Shown here piece after piece: positions 7,637-16,699 of a stretch of DNA of 64,000 nt. The DNA is taken from the NCBI GenBank assembly GCA_028290305.1, contig JAQGKC010000144.1:11766-75765 (forward strand), given 5' to 3'. A model generated the notes under the pieces. The model saw nothing but the letters and a program-made list of their open reading frames with translations. It ran no database searches and had not been told where the DNA came from. How positions within the stretch are numbered: the first letter of the stretch is position 1; every line of letters starts with the position of its first letter. The position numbers were made by a program, and so were the translations under genes. The DNA comes from Bradyrhizobium sp. GTDB taxonomy: Bacteria > Pseudomonadota > Alphaproteobacteria > Rhizobiales > Xanthobacteraceae.

Positions 7637-10348
7637 TCACCAAATGACGTGGAAACCGCCGGTGCCCTTGTAGCTGCGGTTGTCCGAGTTGTTGAGGCTC
7701 GCGTTGTAGGAGACTTCGCCGAAGATGGTGTAGCGGCCGCTGGCCCAGCTATAGGTGCCGCCGCCACCGATGCTGCCCCAAAGCCGATCGTTGGCGTCGG
7801 CAAAGCCGGTGCCCGCAACATCGACATTGGTGCCATTGAGGAACTCGTAGTGCAGATTAGCGATGCCATAGACGTCGGAGCGCACGATCTGGCCCGAGTC
7901 ATTCCAGGTCTTCTGATGATTGAGCGAAAGCCCCGCACGTCCGAGCAAGCTGTCGGCATTGCCAAGCGACACCAGCGCGCCGAAGCGATCGGTAAAGTCG
8001 TCGAAATCGACCTTCGAATAAGCAAGCTGTGCCTGCGGTGTCAGCGACCAGCCGTTGCCCACGCCGATGCGCTTGCCGCTTTCGGCACTGAAGGCATAGC
8101 CAAAACCTTCGTTGCCGTGCGTCATGCTGCCGACCAGTGCTGACGATAGATCGCTGCGGTAAAACATCGTCTGCGCCTGGCCGTCGACATAGAAGCCGTT
8201 GTCGCCGTACCAGGTGAGTGTGCCGCCGACACCGGAGCCTTCGGCCTGGATGCGGCCATTGCCAAAGAACGACGCGACATTCACCGTGGACGTGCCGTAC
8301 TGCGCGGTGAGGCCGACGATCAGCCGGCCGCGCTCGTTCTCCAGTGCAAGACCATCAAGTCCCACCTGAACCTTCATCTGATCGGCGCTGTAGGTCGAGC
8401 CGGTCGTGTTGGAGGGCTGCAGGTCGGCATGGTTGCCCTCGACGCGCCCCCAGAACGCCGATGGCGTGGGTGAGCCGTCGCCCGGTGCCGGAGTGAGACC
8501 CGCGCGGGCCATTGCGTCGCTACCGCCCCAGTAGCGGTTGCCAACGCGCTGCTGCAGCGTCGGCAGTTCATTCATGCCGAGTAGTACTTGTCCGTAATTC
8601 TCGTAGAGCGGCACGCCCGGCTGATACAGCGGACCGGCGGGTGCAGGCGGCGCGGGACTGCCAGGCGGATTGATCAGGCTGGAACGCAGATACCAGTCGC
8701 CATCGCCCGGCGTCGCAATACCGTTCTTCTGCAGCGTATAGGCATAGGCGCCGCCCACCACCGCCTGCTGTCCCTGGATCACGTAATTGCCCTGCAACGC
8801 GAACGTGCCGTTCGAGGCGCCGGCGACATCGATCACCTTGATGCCCTCGATGGTCTGCGCGCCGGTACCGCCGACGTTGGTGACACGCAGCGACGAAGCG
8901 CCCGAGGTGTTGCCGCCGACGACGACACGGTCGGTCGGCGAGCCGTCGCCGCCAAGCGTCGTGTTCAGGTTGATGGCGCCGCCATTGCCGACATAATTGC
9001 CGGCGACGGTCAGCACCGTGCCCGGCGCGCCGCCAAGGTTGACAGTGCCGGCGTTGTCGAGCGAGGCGACGGTCTGGTTGAAGCCGGCGAGGTCCAGCGT
9101 GCTGCTGGTGGCCACGTTGAAGGCCGAGGCTGCGCTGAATGCATTCGCGGCCCCGGCCCGCAGCGTGCCGCCGTTCACGGTCGTCGCGCCACTGTAATTG
9201 TTGGCACCCGACAGCGTCTGCGTGCCGCCGCTGATCGTCAATCCGCCGCTGCCACCGATGATGCCCCCGAAAGTATCGTTCGCATTGGTGATGATCAGGC
9301 CCTTGGCGCCGAGCGTCACGGTCCCGCTGCCGGCCAGGCTCTGGATGTGCGCGCCGGCCGCGCTGATGCCCGAAATGTCGAATGTCGCATTGTTGACAAC
9401 CCGGCGCGACGCGGCGAGGGCATCGGCGGCAGAGAGTGCACCTCCCAGCGCCAGCGCGCCCTGCTGGATCACCGTATCACCGGTAAAGGTGCTGCCGGCG
9501 TTGAGCGTGAAGGTGCCGGCTCCGATCTTGGTCAATCCGCCAACGCCACTCAATCCAAGGGTGCTGATGTTGTGGCCGTTGGTGTCGAAGGTCAGGCCGC
9601 CTGCGGCGATGTTATTCTGGTTGATCGTTCCGCCGAAGAAGTTGGCGTTATCGGCCGTTGCGCGGACGACAGCATTGTCATAATTCGCCTGCCCCCTGGT
9701 GCCCATAGAAATATTGGTCGTCTGCAGCGTGCCGCCGCTGATGTTGAGCGTGCCTGTGCCGCTCGGGGCGGCAACCACGATCCTGCCTGAAGCAAGGACG
9801 GCTGCGCCGTTCTCGATGTTCAGGATGCCCAGGCCACCGTTGCCGATGACGGGCACTCCGTTAGCGATCCACTGCGATCCGGCTCCGGTCACAGTCACGA
9901 TGGCGGTACCGCCTAGGGTATTGCTGATCTGGAGGCTGCTGCCGCCGCTTGTGAGCGTGCTGCCGTTTTGAATTGTGAGACGGGTCGTTGTTCCGGCAGC
10001 GGCGCGAACACTGATGTTGCCGGTCGTGGCGGTCACGGGGCCGCTCACGCCAAGGACGGGGTCTGCGCCCGTATTGTTAATGATGACTACGCCGCCGGCG
10101 GGGGCAGTTCCCGTGTTCCAGTTCGAGCCACCCGTCCAGTCGTTGCTTGTGGCTCCGGTCCATGTCTGCGCCGAGGCCGAACCAGCGGAGAGCGCCGTGA
10201 GCGCAGCCGCCGACGCACTCACTAGGAGCAAGCGAAGCAATCGCGTTCGGGAACTGGCGGGCGGGGGTCGTCGAGTGCGGTTCGGGCCCTTGCGAACTAT
10301 GTCATCTGATTGTCGTCGGAGCGCGATATCCCCGGTGCATTCGCGCAT
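7637..10348 (-). CDS. Autotransporter (type Va secretion) outer membrane beta-barrel protein
   Basis: Large surface or secreted protein, 903 aa from the ATG at 10348. Residues 1-60 form a long extended signal peptide (arginine-rich n-region, then LLRLLLVSASAAALTALSAG, cleavage SASA|QTW). The passenger (about 61-620) is Gly/Asn/Thr-rich beta-helix with autotransporter-associated strand repeats, such as GAGTFTLNAGSTFTGDTVI and LSGANNYSGATTVNGGTLRAG. The last ~270 residues form the translocator barrel (VQVGLDGLALENERGRLIVG ... ending FHVIW with an aromatic terminal residue). A longer frame begins at 10675, but its extra 109 residues have no signal-peptide-like character. No protease or adhesin motif identifies the passenger's function. 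Confidence 0.92.
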   Translation of the reverse strand: MRECTGDIALRRQSDDIVRKGPNRTRRPPPASSRTRLLRLLLVSASAAALTALSAGSASAQTWTGATSNDWTGGSNWNTGTAPAGGVVIINNTGADPVLGVSGPVTATTGNISVRAAAGTTTRLTIQNGSTLTSGGSSLQISNTLGGTAIVTVTGAGSQWIANGVPVIGNGGLGILNIENGAAVLASGRIVVAAPSGTGTLNISGGTLQTTNISMGTRGQANYDNAVVRATADNANFFGGTINQNNIAAGGLTFDTNGHNISTLGLSGVGGLTKIGAGTFTLNAGSTFTGDTVIQQGALALGGALSAADALAASRRVVNNATFDISGISAAGAHIQSLAGSGTVTLGAKGLIITNANDTFGGIIGGSGGLTISGGTQTLSGANNYSGATTVNGGTLRAGAANAFSAASAFNVATSSTLDLAGFNQTVASLDNAGTVNLGGAPGTVLTVAGNYVGNGGAINLNTTLGGDGSPTDRVVVGGNTSGASSLRVTNVGGTGAQTIEGIKVIDVAGASNGTFALQGNYVIQGQQAVVGGAYAYTLQKNGIATPGDGDWYLRSSLINPPGSPAPPAPAGPLYQPGVPLYENYGQVLLGMNELPTLQQRVGNRYWGGSDAMARAGLTPAPGDGSPTPSAFWGRVEGNHADLQPSNTTGSTYSADQMKVQVGLDGLALENERGRLIVGLTAQYGTSTVNVASFFGNGRIQAEGSGVGGTLTWYGDNGFYVDGQAQTMFYRSDLSSALVGSMTHGNEGFGYAFSAESGKRIGVGNGWSLTPQAQLAYSKVDFDDFTDRFGALVSLGNADSLLGRAGLSLNHQKTWNDSGQIVRSDVYGIANLHYEFLNGTNVDVAGTGFADANDRLWGSIGGGGTYSWASGRYTIFGEVSYNASLNNSDNRSYKGTGGFHVIW

Positions 10349-10679
10349 GGGTGCTCTGCTCCGGTCTTGCTCGGGTCCACCAGGGACGAGAACGTTCAGT
10401 TGTACGCGGCCAACGAGACTAAGCCTTACGCTAGACGAATCGTCTCTGGCCGACAATCGCAGTTTGCGTTCAGCCAAAGGAATACGTAGCCGTGTGTCTC
10501 TCGCGCAACGGAAGACGCTGGTTAACAATATCTTTCGAGATGCGACGTGAGTATCGCGCGCGCACGCAGTGATGGCTGACGCGGTAGTTAAATACGTCCT
10601 CCCAAGTGGTTCGACGATTGCGCCGTCAGGCACTGATACATCGCGCCGCCGGTCAAGAGCGGACGCGGCCTTCACTCAA
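10349..10679. other. Region upstream of the autotransporter gene
   Basis: It separates the end of the aromatic operon (stop at 10680) from the autotransporter start. The autotransporter promoter should be here, but no clear promoter, terminator or small gene was identified. Confidence 0.4.
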
Positions 10680-11642
10680 TTAACCCTTACCCGCAACCGG
10701 CGGCGTGCCATGGGTGTGAAACGACTCGATCGTCTTCAATCCCCAGGCCTGGCCTTTCTTGCGCTCCTCCTCGGACCAGACAATCGGCTTCCAGTCCGGC
10801 GCCAGGATGAGACGGGCGCCGGCGTTGGCGACTTCGACCCGGTTGCCGCCGGGCTCGTAGACGTAGAGGAAAAATGTCTGCTGGATGGCGTGCTTGTGCG
10901 GGCCGGTTTCGATGTGGACGCCGTTTTCCAGAAAGATATCGGCGGCACGCAGCACGTCCTCGCGGCTGTCGAGCGCGTAGGTGACGTGGTGGAAACGCCC
11001 GGGGGTATTGGAATGGTCGTGTGAATAGGCAAAGTCGTAACTCTTGTTCGACATCGTCATCCACATCGCGGCTTCGGTGCCGTCGTTGAGCACGATCTGC
11101 TCGGTCAGCCGGCAACCGAGATATTTTTCGAAAAAGATGCGGTTGGCCCGGATGTCCACCGCCAGGCAATTGAGGTGATCGAGGCGGCGGACATTGACGC
11201 CTCGCGCTGGAAAGCGCTGCGCCTGATTTTTCAGAGCGGGTTTGAGTTCGGGCGGCGCCTGGTACCATTCGGTCTCGTAATAGAGCTCGACGATATGGCC
11301 GTCCGGATCGTGGCACCGAAACGCCGGGCCCTGCCCCATATCCCCGTCGGTCCAGCCAATTTCAAATCCGGACCCCTTGAGCGCGGCGACGCGGCGCTCA
11401 AGCGCCTGCGGGCTTCGGGCCCGCAGCGCCATGTGCTCCATGCCTGACGTCTTCGAAGCGGTCAGCTTGAGCGAATAACGCTCGTAATCGTCCCAGCCGC
11501 GCAGGTAGACCGACTCGCCTTGGCGGCCGCTGATCGTCATGCCCATCACGTCGACAAAGAATTTCAGACTCTCGTCGGGTTTCGGCGTCAGCAGTTCCAT
11601 GTGGCCGAGATGGGCGAGATCGAAAATCGGTTCGGGATTCAT
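10680..11642 (-). CDS. VOC-superfamily extradiol (catechol 2,3-) dioxygenase
   Basis: Type I (vicinal oxygen chelate) extradiol ring-cleaving dioxygenase, 320 aa, with two tandem VOC domains. The 2-His-1-carboxylate iron site is visible in the C-terminal domain: His of RRLDHLNCLA, His of GRFHHVTYAL and Glu of PGGNRVEVA. ATG at 11642 was chosen over 11648 because AAGGAG then sits 8 nt upstream. It is the last gene of a minus-strand operon with 4-oxalomesaconate hydratase and CHA aldolase genes, so it is the natural candidate for the ring-opening step. Gallate and protocatechuate 4,5-cleavage normally use unrelated type II (LigAB/GalA) enzymes. Confidence 0.92.
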   Translation of the reverse strand: MNPEPIFDLAHLGHMELLTPKPDESLKFFVDVMGMTISGRQGESVYLRGWDDYERYSLKLTASKTSGMEHMALRARSPQALERRVAALKGSGFEIGWTDGDMGQGPAFRCHDPDGHIVELYYETEWYQAPPELKPALKNQAQRFPARGVNVRRLDHLNCLAVDIRANRIFFEKYLGCRLTEQIVLNDGTEAAMWMTMSNKSYDFAYSHDHSNTPGRFHHVTYALDSREDVLRAADIFLENGVHIETGPHKHAIQQTFFLYVYEPGGNRVEVANAGARLILAPDWKPIVWSEEERKKGQAWGLKTIESFHTHGTPPVAGKG

Positions 11643-11661
11643 TCGCATCTCTCCTTGGGAC

Positions 11662-12510
11662 CTAGCGCAGCGTCCGCGTCAGATCGTCGAACAATTCATC
11701 GACCGCGAAAGCTCGGGGAATGAGCCCCTGCTGCGCAGTATATTCGCTGATCAGCGCCAGCGAGCGGCTCATTTCGTCAGCGTTATGTCGCGGCGATGCG
11801 ACAGGCGCGCGAGCCGCGCTCGCTTGCAGCAGGCGGAAAACCTCCCGCACGGGTTCCGGATGCGCGCTGGACAGCGCCTCGCTGATCACAACCATATGGT
11901 TGATCGGAACTACATTGTGCTTTGCAAACCATGATTTTTCTTCGGCAGCCGCATTCGGAAACAACGGCTTTAGATCAGGATGTTCAACCTTCTCACCGAG
12001 CACTGCATCGAGCTCGCCATCGACCAGCATCTGGACGATCAGTTTGCCCGCCGGCGCACGCTTGGTGGTATCCCTGAATTCGGCGACATGCGCATCCTCG
12101 AACGTGACCCAATCGATCGAATCGAGATCGACGCCATAATCATTGGCGAGAATTCCGCGCAGCCACGCGCCGGTCGTCGTGGTGAAGGAGCGGATGCCGA
12201 CCCGCTTGCCGTTCAGATCGGCCGGCGTCAACGTTCCCTGCTTCGCATTGTAAAGCGCGTAGGCATGCTGAAACCGCGCCACCACGACGTTCGGCAGCAG
12301 CACCATCGGTTTGCCAACGCTCTTGGCCATCAGATAAGTGACGATAGCCATCTCCGAGACGTCGAAAGCCTGCTCGCGGACCATCGGCTTGAAGCCTTTG
12401 TTGGTCGGCGAATACTCCGCGAAATCAAGCGTGACGGAATCGGATTTGATCGATCCGTCTTTCAGCGCGGCCGTGCAGGGATGGTCGCCAAGCAAGGTGC
12501 GTAAGCGCAT
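11662..12510 (-). CDS. 4,5-dihydroxyphthalate decarboxylase-like / periplasmic-binding-fold protein
   Basis: 282-residue protein of the family that includes Pht5-type 4,5-dihydroxyphthalate decarboxylase and ABC substrate-binding relatives. Family hallmarks are the N-terminal GSIKSDSVTLDFAEYSPTN region, REQAFDVSEMAIVTYLMA (about residues 53-70), and LNGKRVGIRSFTTTTGAWLRG. There is no signal peptide, which favours a cytoplasmic enzyme over a transport protein. ATG at 12510 leaves a 7-bp gap after the aldolase stop; ATG at 12543 would overlap it by 26 bp. In this operon a decarboxylase could remove an extra carboxyl before or after hydroxylation, which is inference from context. Confidence 0.78.
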   Translation of the reverse strand: MRLRTLLGDHPCTAALKDGSIKSDSVTLDFAEYSPTNKGFKPMVREQAFDVSEMAIVTYLMAKSVGKPMVLLPNVVVARFQHAYALYNAKQGTLTPADLNGKRVGIRSFTTTTGAWLRGILANDYGVDLDSIDWVTFEDAHVAEFRDTTKRAPAGKLIVQMLVDGELDAVLGEKVEHPDLKPLFPNAAAEEKSWFAKHNVVPINHMVVISEALSSAHPEPVREVFRLLQASAARAPVASPRHNADEMSRSLALISEYTAQQGLIPRAFAVDELFDDLTRTLR

Positions 12511-12517
12511 CGTCACT

Positions 12518-13210
12518 TCAGTCTGCCTCGGGATCATCGACATAGACGAGGCCCGCCTTCGCCAACGACTCGCGCATGTTGTACATGTCGAGCCCGAGTA
12601 CGCCGGAGGCGAGTGTTTTGCGCTTGCCCTCCTCGTCGGCGCAACGCTTTTCGCCCTTCGCCGCGACCTCGCCTGCCTCCTTCTTCTGCACTACGACGAC
12701 ACCATCGTCATCGGCGATCACGGCGTCGCCCGGTTCGACATTGACGCCCGCGCAGACCACGGGGATGTTGACCGCACCCAGCGTCGCCTTGACCGTCCCC
12801 TTGGCCGAAATCGCCTTCGACCACACCGGAAACCCCATCTCGCGCAAGGACTTCACATCGCGGCAGCCGGCGTCGATGACAAGCCCGGTGACGCCGCGCG
12901 CCTTCAGCGAGGTCGCGAGCAGATCGCCGAACATGCCGTCGGTATTATCGGCGGTACAGCCGACCACCAGGATATCGCCCGGCCGGCACTGTTCGACCGC
13001 CACATGGATCATCCAGTTGTCGCCCGGCTGCGCCAGCACGGTGACGGCGGTACCGGCTGCCTCGCCGCCCGCCCACACCGGTCGCAGATAAGGTTTCATC
13101 AGCCCGATGCGGCCATAGGCCTCGTGCACCGTCGATGTACCGAGCGTGCCGAGTCGCTTGACCACGCCTGCGTCGGCCCTGACGATATTGCGGATAACGA
13201 CCGTCTTCAT
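12518..13210 (-). CDS. galC: 4-carboxy-4-hydroxy-2-oxoadipate aldolase/oxaloacetate decarboxylase (RraA-like)
   Basis: Class II aldolase of the LigK/ProA/GalC group (RraA fold), 230 aa. It cleaves 4-carboxy-4-hydroxy-2-oxoadipate to pyruvate and oxaloacetate. Family motifs: STVHEAYGRIGLMKP near residue 26, QPGDNWMIHVAVEQCRPGDILVVG (about 61-84), GMFGDLLATSLKARGV and the metal/substrate segment GLVIDAGCRDV (about 110-120). Its ATG overlaps the hydratase stop by 4 bp (ATGA), so the two successive enzymes are translationally coupled. galC is used as a functional label; ligK and proA are synonyms in other pathways. Confidence 0.9.
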   Translation of the reverse strand: MKTVVIRNIVRADAGVVKRLGTLGTSTVHEAYGRIGLMKPYLRPVWAGGEAAGTAVTVLAQPGDNWMIHVAVEQCRPGDILVVGCTADNTDGMFGDLLATSLKARGVTGLVIDAGCRDVKSLREMGFPVWSKAISAKGTVKATLGAVNIPVVCAGVNVEPGDAVIADDDGVVVVQKKEAGEVAAKGEKRCADEEGKRKTLASGVLGLDMYNMRESLAKAGLVYVDDPEAD

Positions 13211-13929
13211 GCCAGTTCCTCCATCGCCATGGGGAATAGCCGCTGATAGGCCTCGCCATAGGTCATGGCCTTGCCCGAGTTACGGCCGCCCTGCATGCCC
13301 CGCTGCAGCGCTACTCTCTCATAGTAAGCCCACAGATGCTTCTGTGCCGCGAGAATCTCGAACGTCTTGCGCTTGATATCCCAGACCTCGTCGATGTTGA
13401 GGATGACCTGCGGCTTAAAATTGCACATCTCCGGCTGATGCGGCTCGAACAGGAAAACCGGCGGCGCGCTGTAGCTGTAGTCGGCCTGCGGCTTGTGACC
13501 CATTGCCTGCGCCACGATACGCGCCTCCTGCGCGTAGGCCGCCGCCGCCGGATGATCGACGTTGTAGGGATCTTCCAGCGAATGCGTCAGCACGAAGCTC
13601 GGATTGAGCTCGCGGTAGATATCGATCAGCCGATCCATATGCGCCTCGGTGAGGCGCAACGGATAGTCGCCGGCATCGAAGAATTCGATCTCGGCGCCGA
13701 GCGCCGCCGCAGCACGTTCCGCCTCATCCCGGCGGCCGGCCTTGACCTTTTCCAGGGTCATGCCCGGTTGTTTCCAGGCGAACTGGGATTCGCCGCGCTC
13801 GCCGAACGCCAGGCATACGATTTTGACGCGATAGCCTTTCTTGGCATGAAGCGCGATCGCCCCGCCGGCCCGCCACACAAAATCCCCGGGGTGCGCCGAA
13901 ACCACCAGACCCGTTTTGGGATTGGACAT
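13207..13929 (-). CDS. galB: 4-oxalomesaconate hydratase (PIG-L family, GalB-like)
   Basis: PIG-L/LmbE-fold zinc enzyme, 240 aa, matching GalB-type 4-oxalomesaconate hydratase rather than the amidohydrolase-type LigJ. The metal-site motif AHPGDF occurs near residue 11; most PIG-L enzymes have AHPDD, so the first Asp is Gly here, as I recall for GalB. HSLEDPYNVDHPAAAAYA carries the distal His and Asp. ATG at 13929 has AAAGGAG 9 nt upstream, better than the in-frame ATG at 13953. It makes 4-carboxy-4-hydroxy-2-oxoadipate for the next gene's aldolase. Confidence 0.88.
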   Translation of the reverse strand: MSNPKTGLVVSAHPGDFVWRAGGAIALHAKKGYRVKIVCLAFGERGESQFAWKQPGMTLEKVKAGRRDEAERAAAALGAEIEFFDAGDYPLRLTEAHMDRLIDIYRELNPSFVLTHSLEDPYNVDHPAAAAYAQEARIVAQAMGHKPQADYSYSAPPVFLFEPHQPEMCNFKPQVILNIDEVWDIKRKTFEILAAQKHLWAYYERVALQRGMQGGRNSGKAMTYGEAYQRLFPMAMEELA

Positions 13930-13989
13930 GAGATTTTTCTCCTTTGTATTCAACTATCGAACTCGAACAACCACGGAATATGTCGCGCA

Positions 13990-15243
13990 TTATCTGACTG
14001 GCTGGTCGGTTGGAGCGGTTGCCAAACCGGCCGATGTTTGCGGATGTCGGCTGTCGCGCAAGTAATTCATGGCCGCCTTTTCAACATCATAGTCGTAAAG
14101 CGATTTGCGGAATGCGGCTGAGCTCGCTATTTCACGATCGCGCTGCTCCAGACTCTCATACCTGGAATCATAGCGGAGTCCGTTTTGCCGCGCTTCAGCC
14201 TGAATCATGTCGGTGCGCGCGCGGCGGAATTGTTCATATTGCGGCAGAATGTCGGGAACTTCCGGCGCAGACCGCCCCTCGAACAGGACTGCCAGAGCGA
14301 CGCCATCCTCGATGGCCTGGTTAGCCCCTTGGCCGAGATGCGGAAGCATCGCATGGGCCGCGTCGCCCAGCAGGGCCAGTCGTCCTTTCGTCCACGTGGA
14401 CAACGGCCTGCGATCGTATAGGCCCCACCAAAAGCAATTCTCAACTTTTCCGAGCAGTTCAGTGACACGCGGGTCCCATCCCTCGAAGGATGCCGCGAGT
14501 TCGTCGCGATTTCCGACCGCGGACCATGACTCAATCGTCTCGTTTTTGGTCGGAACGAAGCCGACATAATTCAGAAGCTGACCGCTCCTAACCGGAAACA
14601 CCATGAAATGCTTGCCGTCGCCCATCCAGACCTGATGCGCCTCATTCCGCCAATCGGGAAGTTTATCGCGCGCGATCAGACCGCGATAGGCACGCGAACC
14701 CGAATATTCGGGCGACTTTGGTTCGACGACGTATTTCTGCAGGCCCGAGTGGATTCCGTCGGCCGCGACTGCGAAATCCGCCTCCGCGGTCTGGCCATTC
14801 GCGAATTTCAACTGCACAGCAACGGCACTTTGTTCGATTCCGATGCAGCGGTGGCCGGTCCGTATCGCGCTCTGCGGGAGAGCTGCTGCGAGCGCGTTCA
14901 ACAAGTCGGCCCGATGCATCCCATACAGGCCATTCCAGCCGCTGGAGTCGGCGGTGAGGATCGGCCCGACCACCGTTCCGTCCATCCGGTAATATTCCGA
15001 ACCGCGACCGACCTTCGCCCCGACCGCGGCGAGCGCTTCGCCGAGGCCCATCCGTTCCAATTGCCGCAGACTGTTCGGATAGATGAAAACGCCGGCGCCA
15101 ACCTCGCCCAGAGCGTCAGCCTGCTCGAAAACAGTGACCTCGATCCCCCTTCGATGCAGGGCGTTTGCAGCGGAAAGACCGCCAATGCCGCCTCCCACGA
15201 TCGCGGCGCGAAGGCGTCTGGTCGATATGGTTCTCTCTTTCAT
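13990..15243 (-). CDS. FAD-dependent aromatic-ring monooxygenase (salicylate hydroxylase-like)
   Basis: Group A flavoprotein monooxygenase, 417 aa. The Rossmann FAD motif AIVGGGIGGLSAANALHRRG lies at residues about 14-33, the DG motif at FAVAADGIHSGLQ (about 160-172), and the second FAD motif at GRLALLGDAAHAMLPHLGQG (about 287-306). These mark 4-hydroxybenzoate/salicylate/3-hydroxybenzoate-6-hydroxylase relatives that use NAD(P)H and O2 to hydroxylate aromatic acids. It follows the MFS importer gene by 62 bp and precedes the hydratase gene by 60 bp. The substrate is not deducible. In the operon it should make the dihydroxy ring substrate of the extradiol dioxygenase. Confidence 0.9.
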   Translation of the reverse strand: MKERTISTRRLRAAIVGGGIGGLSAANALHRRGIEVTVFEQADALGEVGAGVFIYPNSLRQLERMGLGEALAAVGAKVGRGSEYYRMDGTVVGPILTADSSGWNGLYGMHRADLLNALAAALPQSAIRTGHRCIGIEQSAVAVQLKFANGQTAEADFAVAADGIHSGLQKYVVEPKSPEYSGSRAYRGLIARDKLPDWRNEAHQVWMGDGKHFMVFPVRSGQLLNYVGFVPTKNETIESWSAVGNRDELAASFEGWDPRVTELLGKVENCFWWGLYDRRPLSTWTKGRLALLGDAAHAMLPHLGQGANQAIEDGVALAVLFEGRSAPEVPDILPQYEQFRRARTDMIQAEARQNGLRYDSRYESLEQRDREIASSAAFRKSLYDYDVEKAAMNYLRDSRHPQTSAGLATAPTDQPVR

Positions 15244-15305
15244 CTGGCTCTTTCATTCACTCCGGTCGACAGGATGTTGCGTGCAAAAGGGTCCGTTCAC
15301 CCGTG

Positions 15306-16550
15306 TTAGTGATTGCCTGGCGGATATCGGTACGGCCCCAAAGTGAGGACGAGGATGATGGCGACCGAGAGAGCAATCCCAAGTCCGATCAGCCCCGCTG
15401 AATAAATGCGAAACGCGTCGAACGCATGGGCCATGACCCAGGGACCGAGACCGGAGCCGAGCGTGAAGAAGCCAAGAATGCACCCATAGATGACACCGTA
15501 GTGGGCCATGCCGAAGTAGCGGCTGGTCAGATATGCCATGATGTCCCCTTCCGCTCCGATGCCGAGACCGAGAAGGATCGCCGCGACGACTGCAAGCGGA
15601 CCCGCGGCGCCGAAGCCGAGTATCGCCATGCCGATCAGGGGGATGACGAAAAAGAATGCGGCGACGTAAGGCCCATAGAACCGGTCGAGCGCCAAGCCGG
15701 AAAGCATGCGCCCCACAATGAGCGACAGCCCCGCCGCTCCAACAGCGGTGGTTGCGGTGTCGGCGGAGATGCCGCGGTCCGAAAGGATCGGCACGATGTG
15801 GGCGATCGTACCGTTCACGGCCGCGGCAACCAACATCATCGCAATCGACGCGAACCAGAAACGATAACCTCGAACCGCCTCCTTCAACGTCAAGCCTTCG
15901 GAATACCCGACCCTCGTGATGGCTTGCCGCGGAGGATCCCTGACGAACAGCGCCACCGATGGGAAGCCGACCAGGAAAAGCAGCGCGCCTAAAGCAAAAT
16001 AGGCGTCGCGCCAACCGTAATTGGCGACGAAATAATGCGTGTATTTCGGGATCAACGCCGCGCCGATGCCGATGCCAGCGAGCGTAACGCCAAGCGCCAG
16101 ACCGCGCCGTGCGTCGAACCACATAGAGACCGCGCGCCCATAGGTAAGTGTCGAATGCCCGGCACCAACGAAACCGAGAAAGGCGTAAAGGACGACGAAC
16201 GCCATCGGACTGGCACCGAGCAATCCTCCGGAGGCGGTCGCCAGCGCGAACATAATGATTGCGGGAAGCGCGACCCGTTTCACGCCGAAGCGATCCACCA
16301 AGGTGCCGACAAATGGCATCATAACCGCTCCGGCGATGTGCGATACCACCAGTGCTGAAGCGAGGACGCTTCGCTGCCAGCCGAATTCGGCGCTGATTGG
16401 CTGCAGCAAAACCCCGAAGGTAAAGAGGATGATGGGACCATTGCCCACGATGAGGGCGAGTGTGGAACCTAAGACGACAAGCCAGCCCGCATTGACATGC
16501 TCAAGATGAACGGGCGCCGCAACGCGCTCTCCTACGGCGGAATTTCTCAT
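15306..16550 (-). CDS. MFS transporter, likely aromatic/carboxylic acid importer
   Basis: Major facilitator superfamily protein, 414 aa, about 12 hydrophobic segments, with the loop 2-3 signature GTLVDRFGVKR and a long central loop. It resembles the oxalate/formate antiporter and monocarboxylate group of MFS proteins. ATG at 16550 is supported by GGGAGG 5 nt upstream; a longer frame from 16607 has no such site. It is the first gene of the operon, divergent from a LysR gene 149 bp away, a classic arrangement for inducible uptake and catabolism of an aromatic acid. Confidence 0.88.
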   Translation of the reverse strand: MRNSAVGERVAAPVHLEHVNAGWLVVLGSTLALIVGNGPIILFTFGVLLQPISAEFGWQRSVLASALVVSHIAGAVMMPFVGTLVDRFGVKRVALPAIIMFALATASGGLLGASPMAFVVLYAFLGFVGAGHSTLTYGRAVSMWFDARRGLALGVTLAGIGIGAALIPKYTHYFVANYGWRDAYFALGALLFLVGFPSVALFVRDPPRQAITRVGYSEGLTLKEAVRGYRFWFASIAMMLVAAAVNGTIAHIVPILSDRGISADTATTAVGAAGLSLIVGRMLSGLALDRFYGPYVAAFFFVIPLIGMAILGFGAAGPLAVVAAILLGLGIGAEGDIMAYLTSRYFGMAHYGVIYGCILGFFTLGSGLGPWVMAHAFDAFRIYSAGLIGLGIALSVAIILVLTLGPYRYPPGNH

Positions 16551-16658
16551 CAGCCTCCCGGTGCGCCGCTTGTTGGGAAATCTCGCCGGGCGACAGCCAT
16601 TGCGCAAAGCATAGGAGGCGCTGATTTATTTGACAACTCGGCTTTCGTCGATCAAGTA

Positions 16659-16673
16659 ATATGAAATTCATAT
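16659..16673. promoter_or_regulatory. Perfect 15-bp dyad in the LysR/MFS divergent promoter region
   Basis: ATATGAAATTCATAT is a perfect inverted repeat (7-bp arms around one A). It lies 27 bp before the LysR start and 109 bp from the MFS start. Its AT-rich dyad form is like LysR-family recognition sites, so it is a good candidate operator for the adjacent regulator. A TTGACA hexamer lies at 16630-16635, but no well-spaced -10 element was found. Confidence 0.6.
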
Positions 16674-16699
16674 AAATTGTCCTCGAGGGAAAGTCGTAC

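Noticed and set aside
7320..7643. Minus-strand open frame downstream of the autotransporter
   Set aside because: Ala/Pro-rich, no family resemblance, no ribosome binding site; it overlaps the end of the autotransporter gene.
8588..9790. 400-residue plus-strand open frame inside the autotransporter gene
   Set aside because: It is antisense to the repetitive Gly/Asn/Thr-rich passenger; its Arg/Ala/Gly-rich composition is that of a shadow frame.
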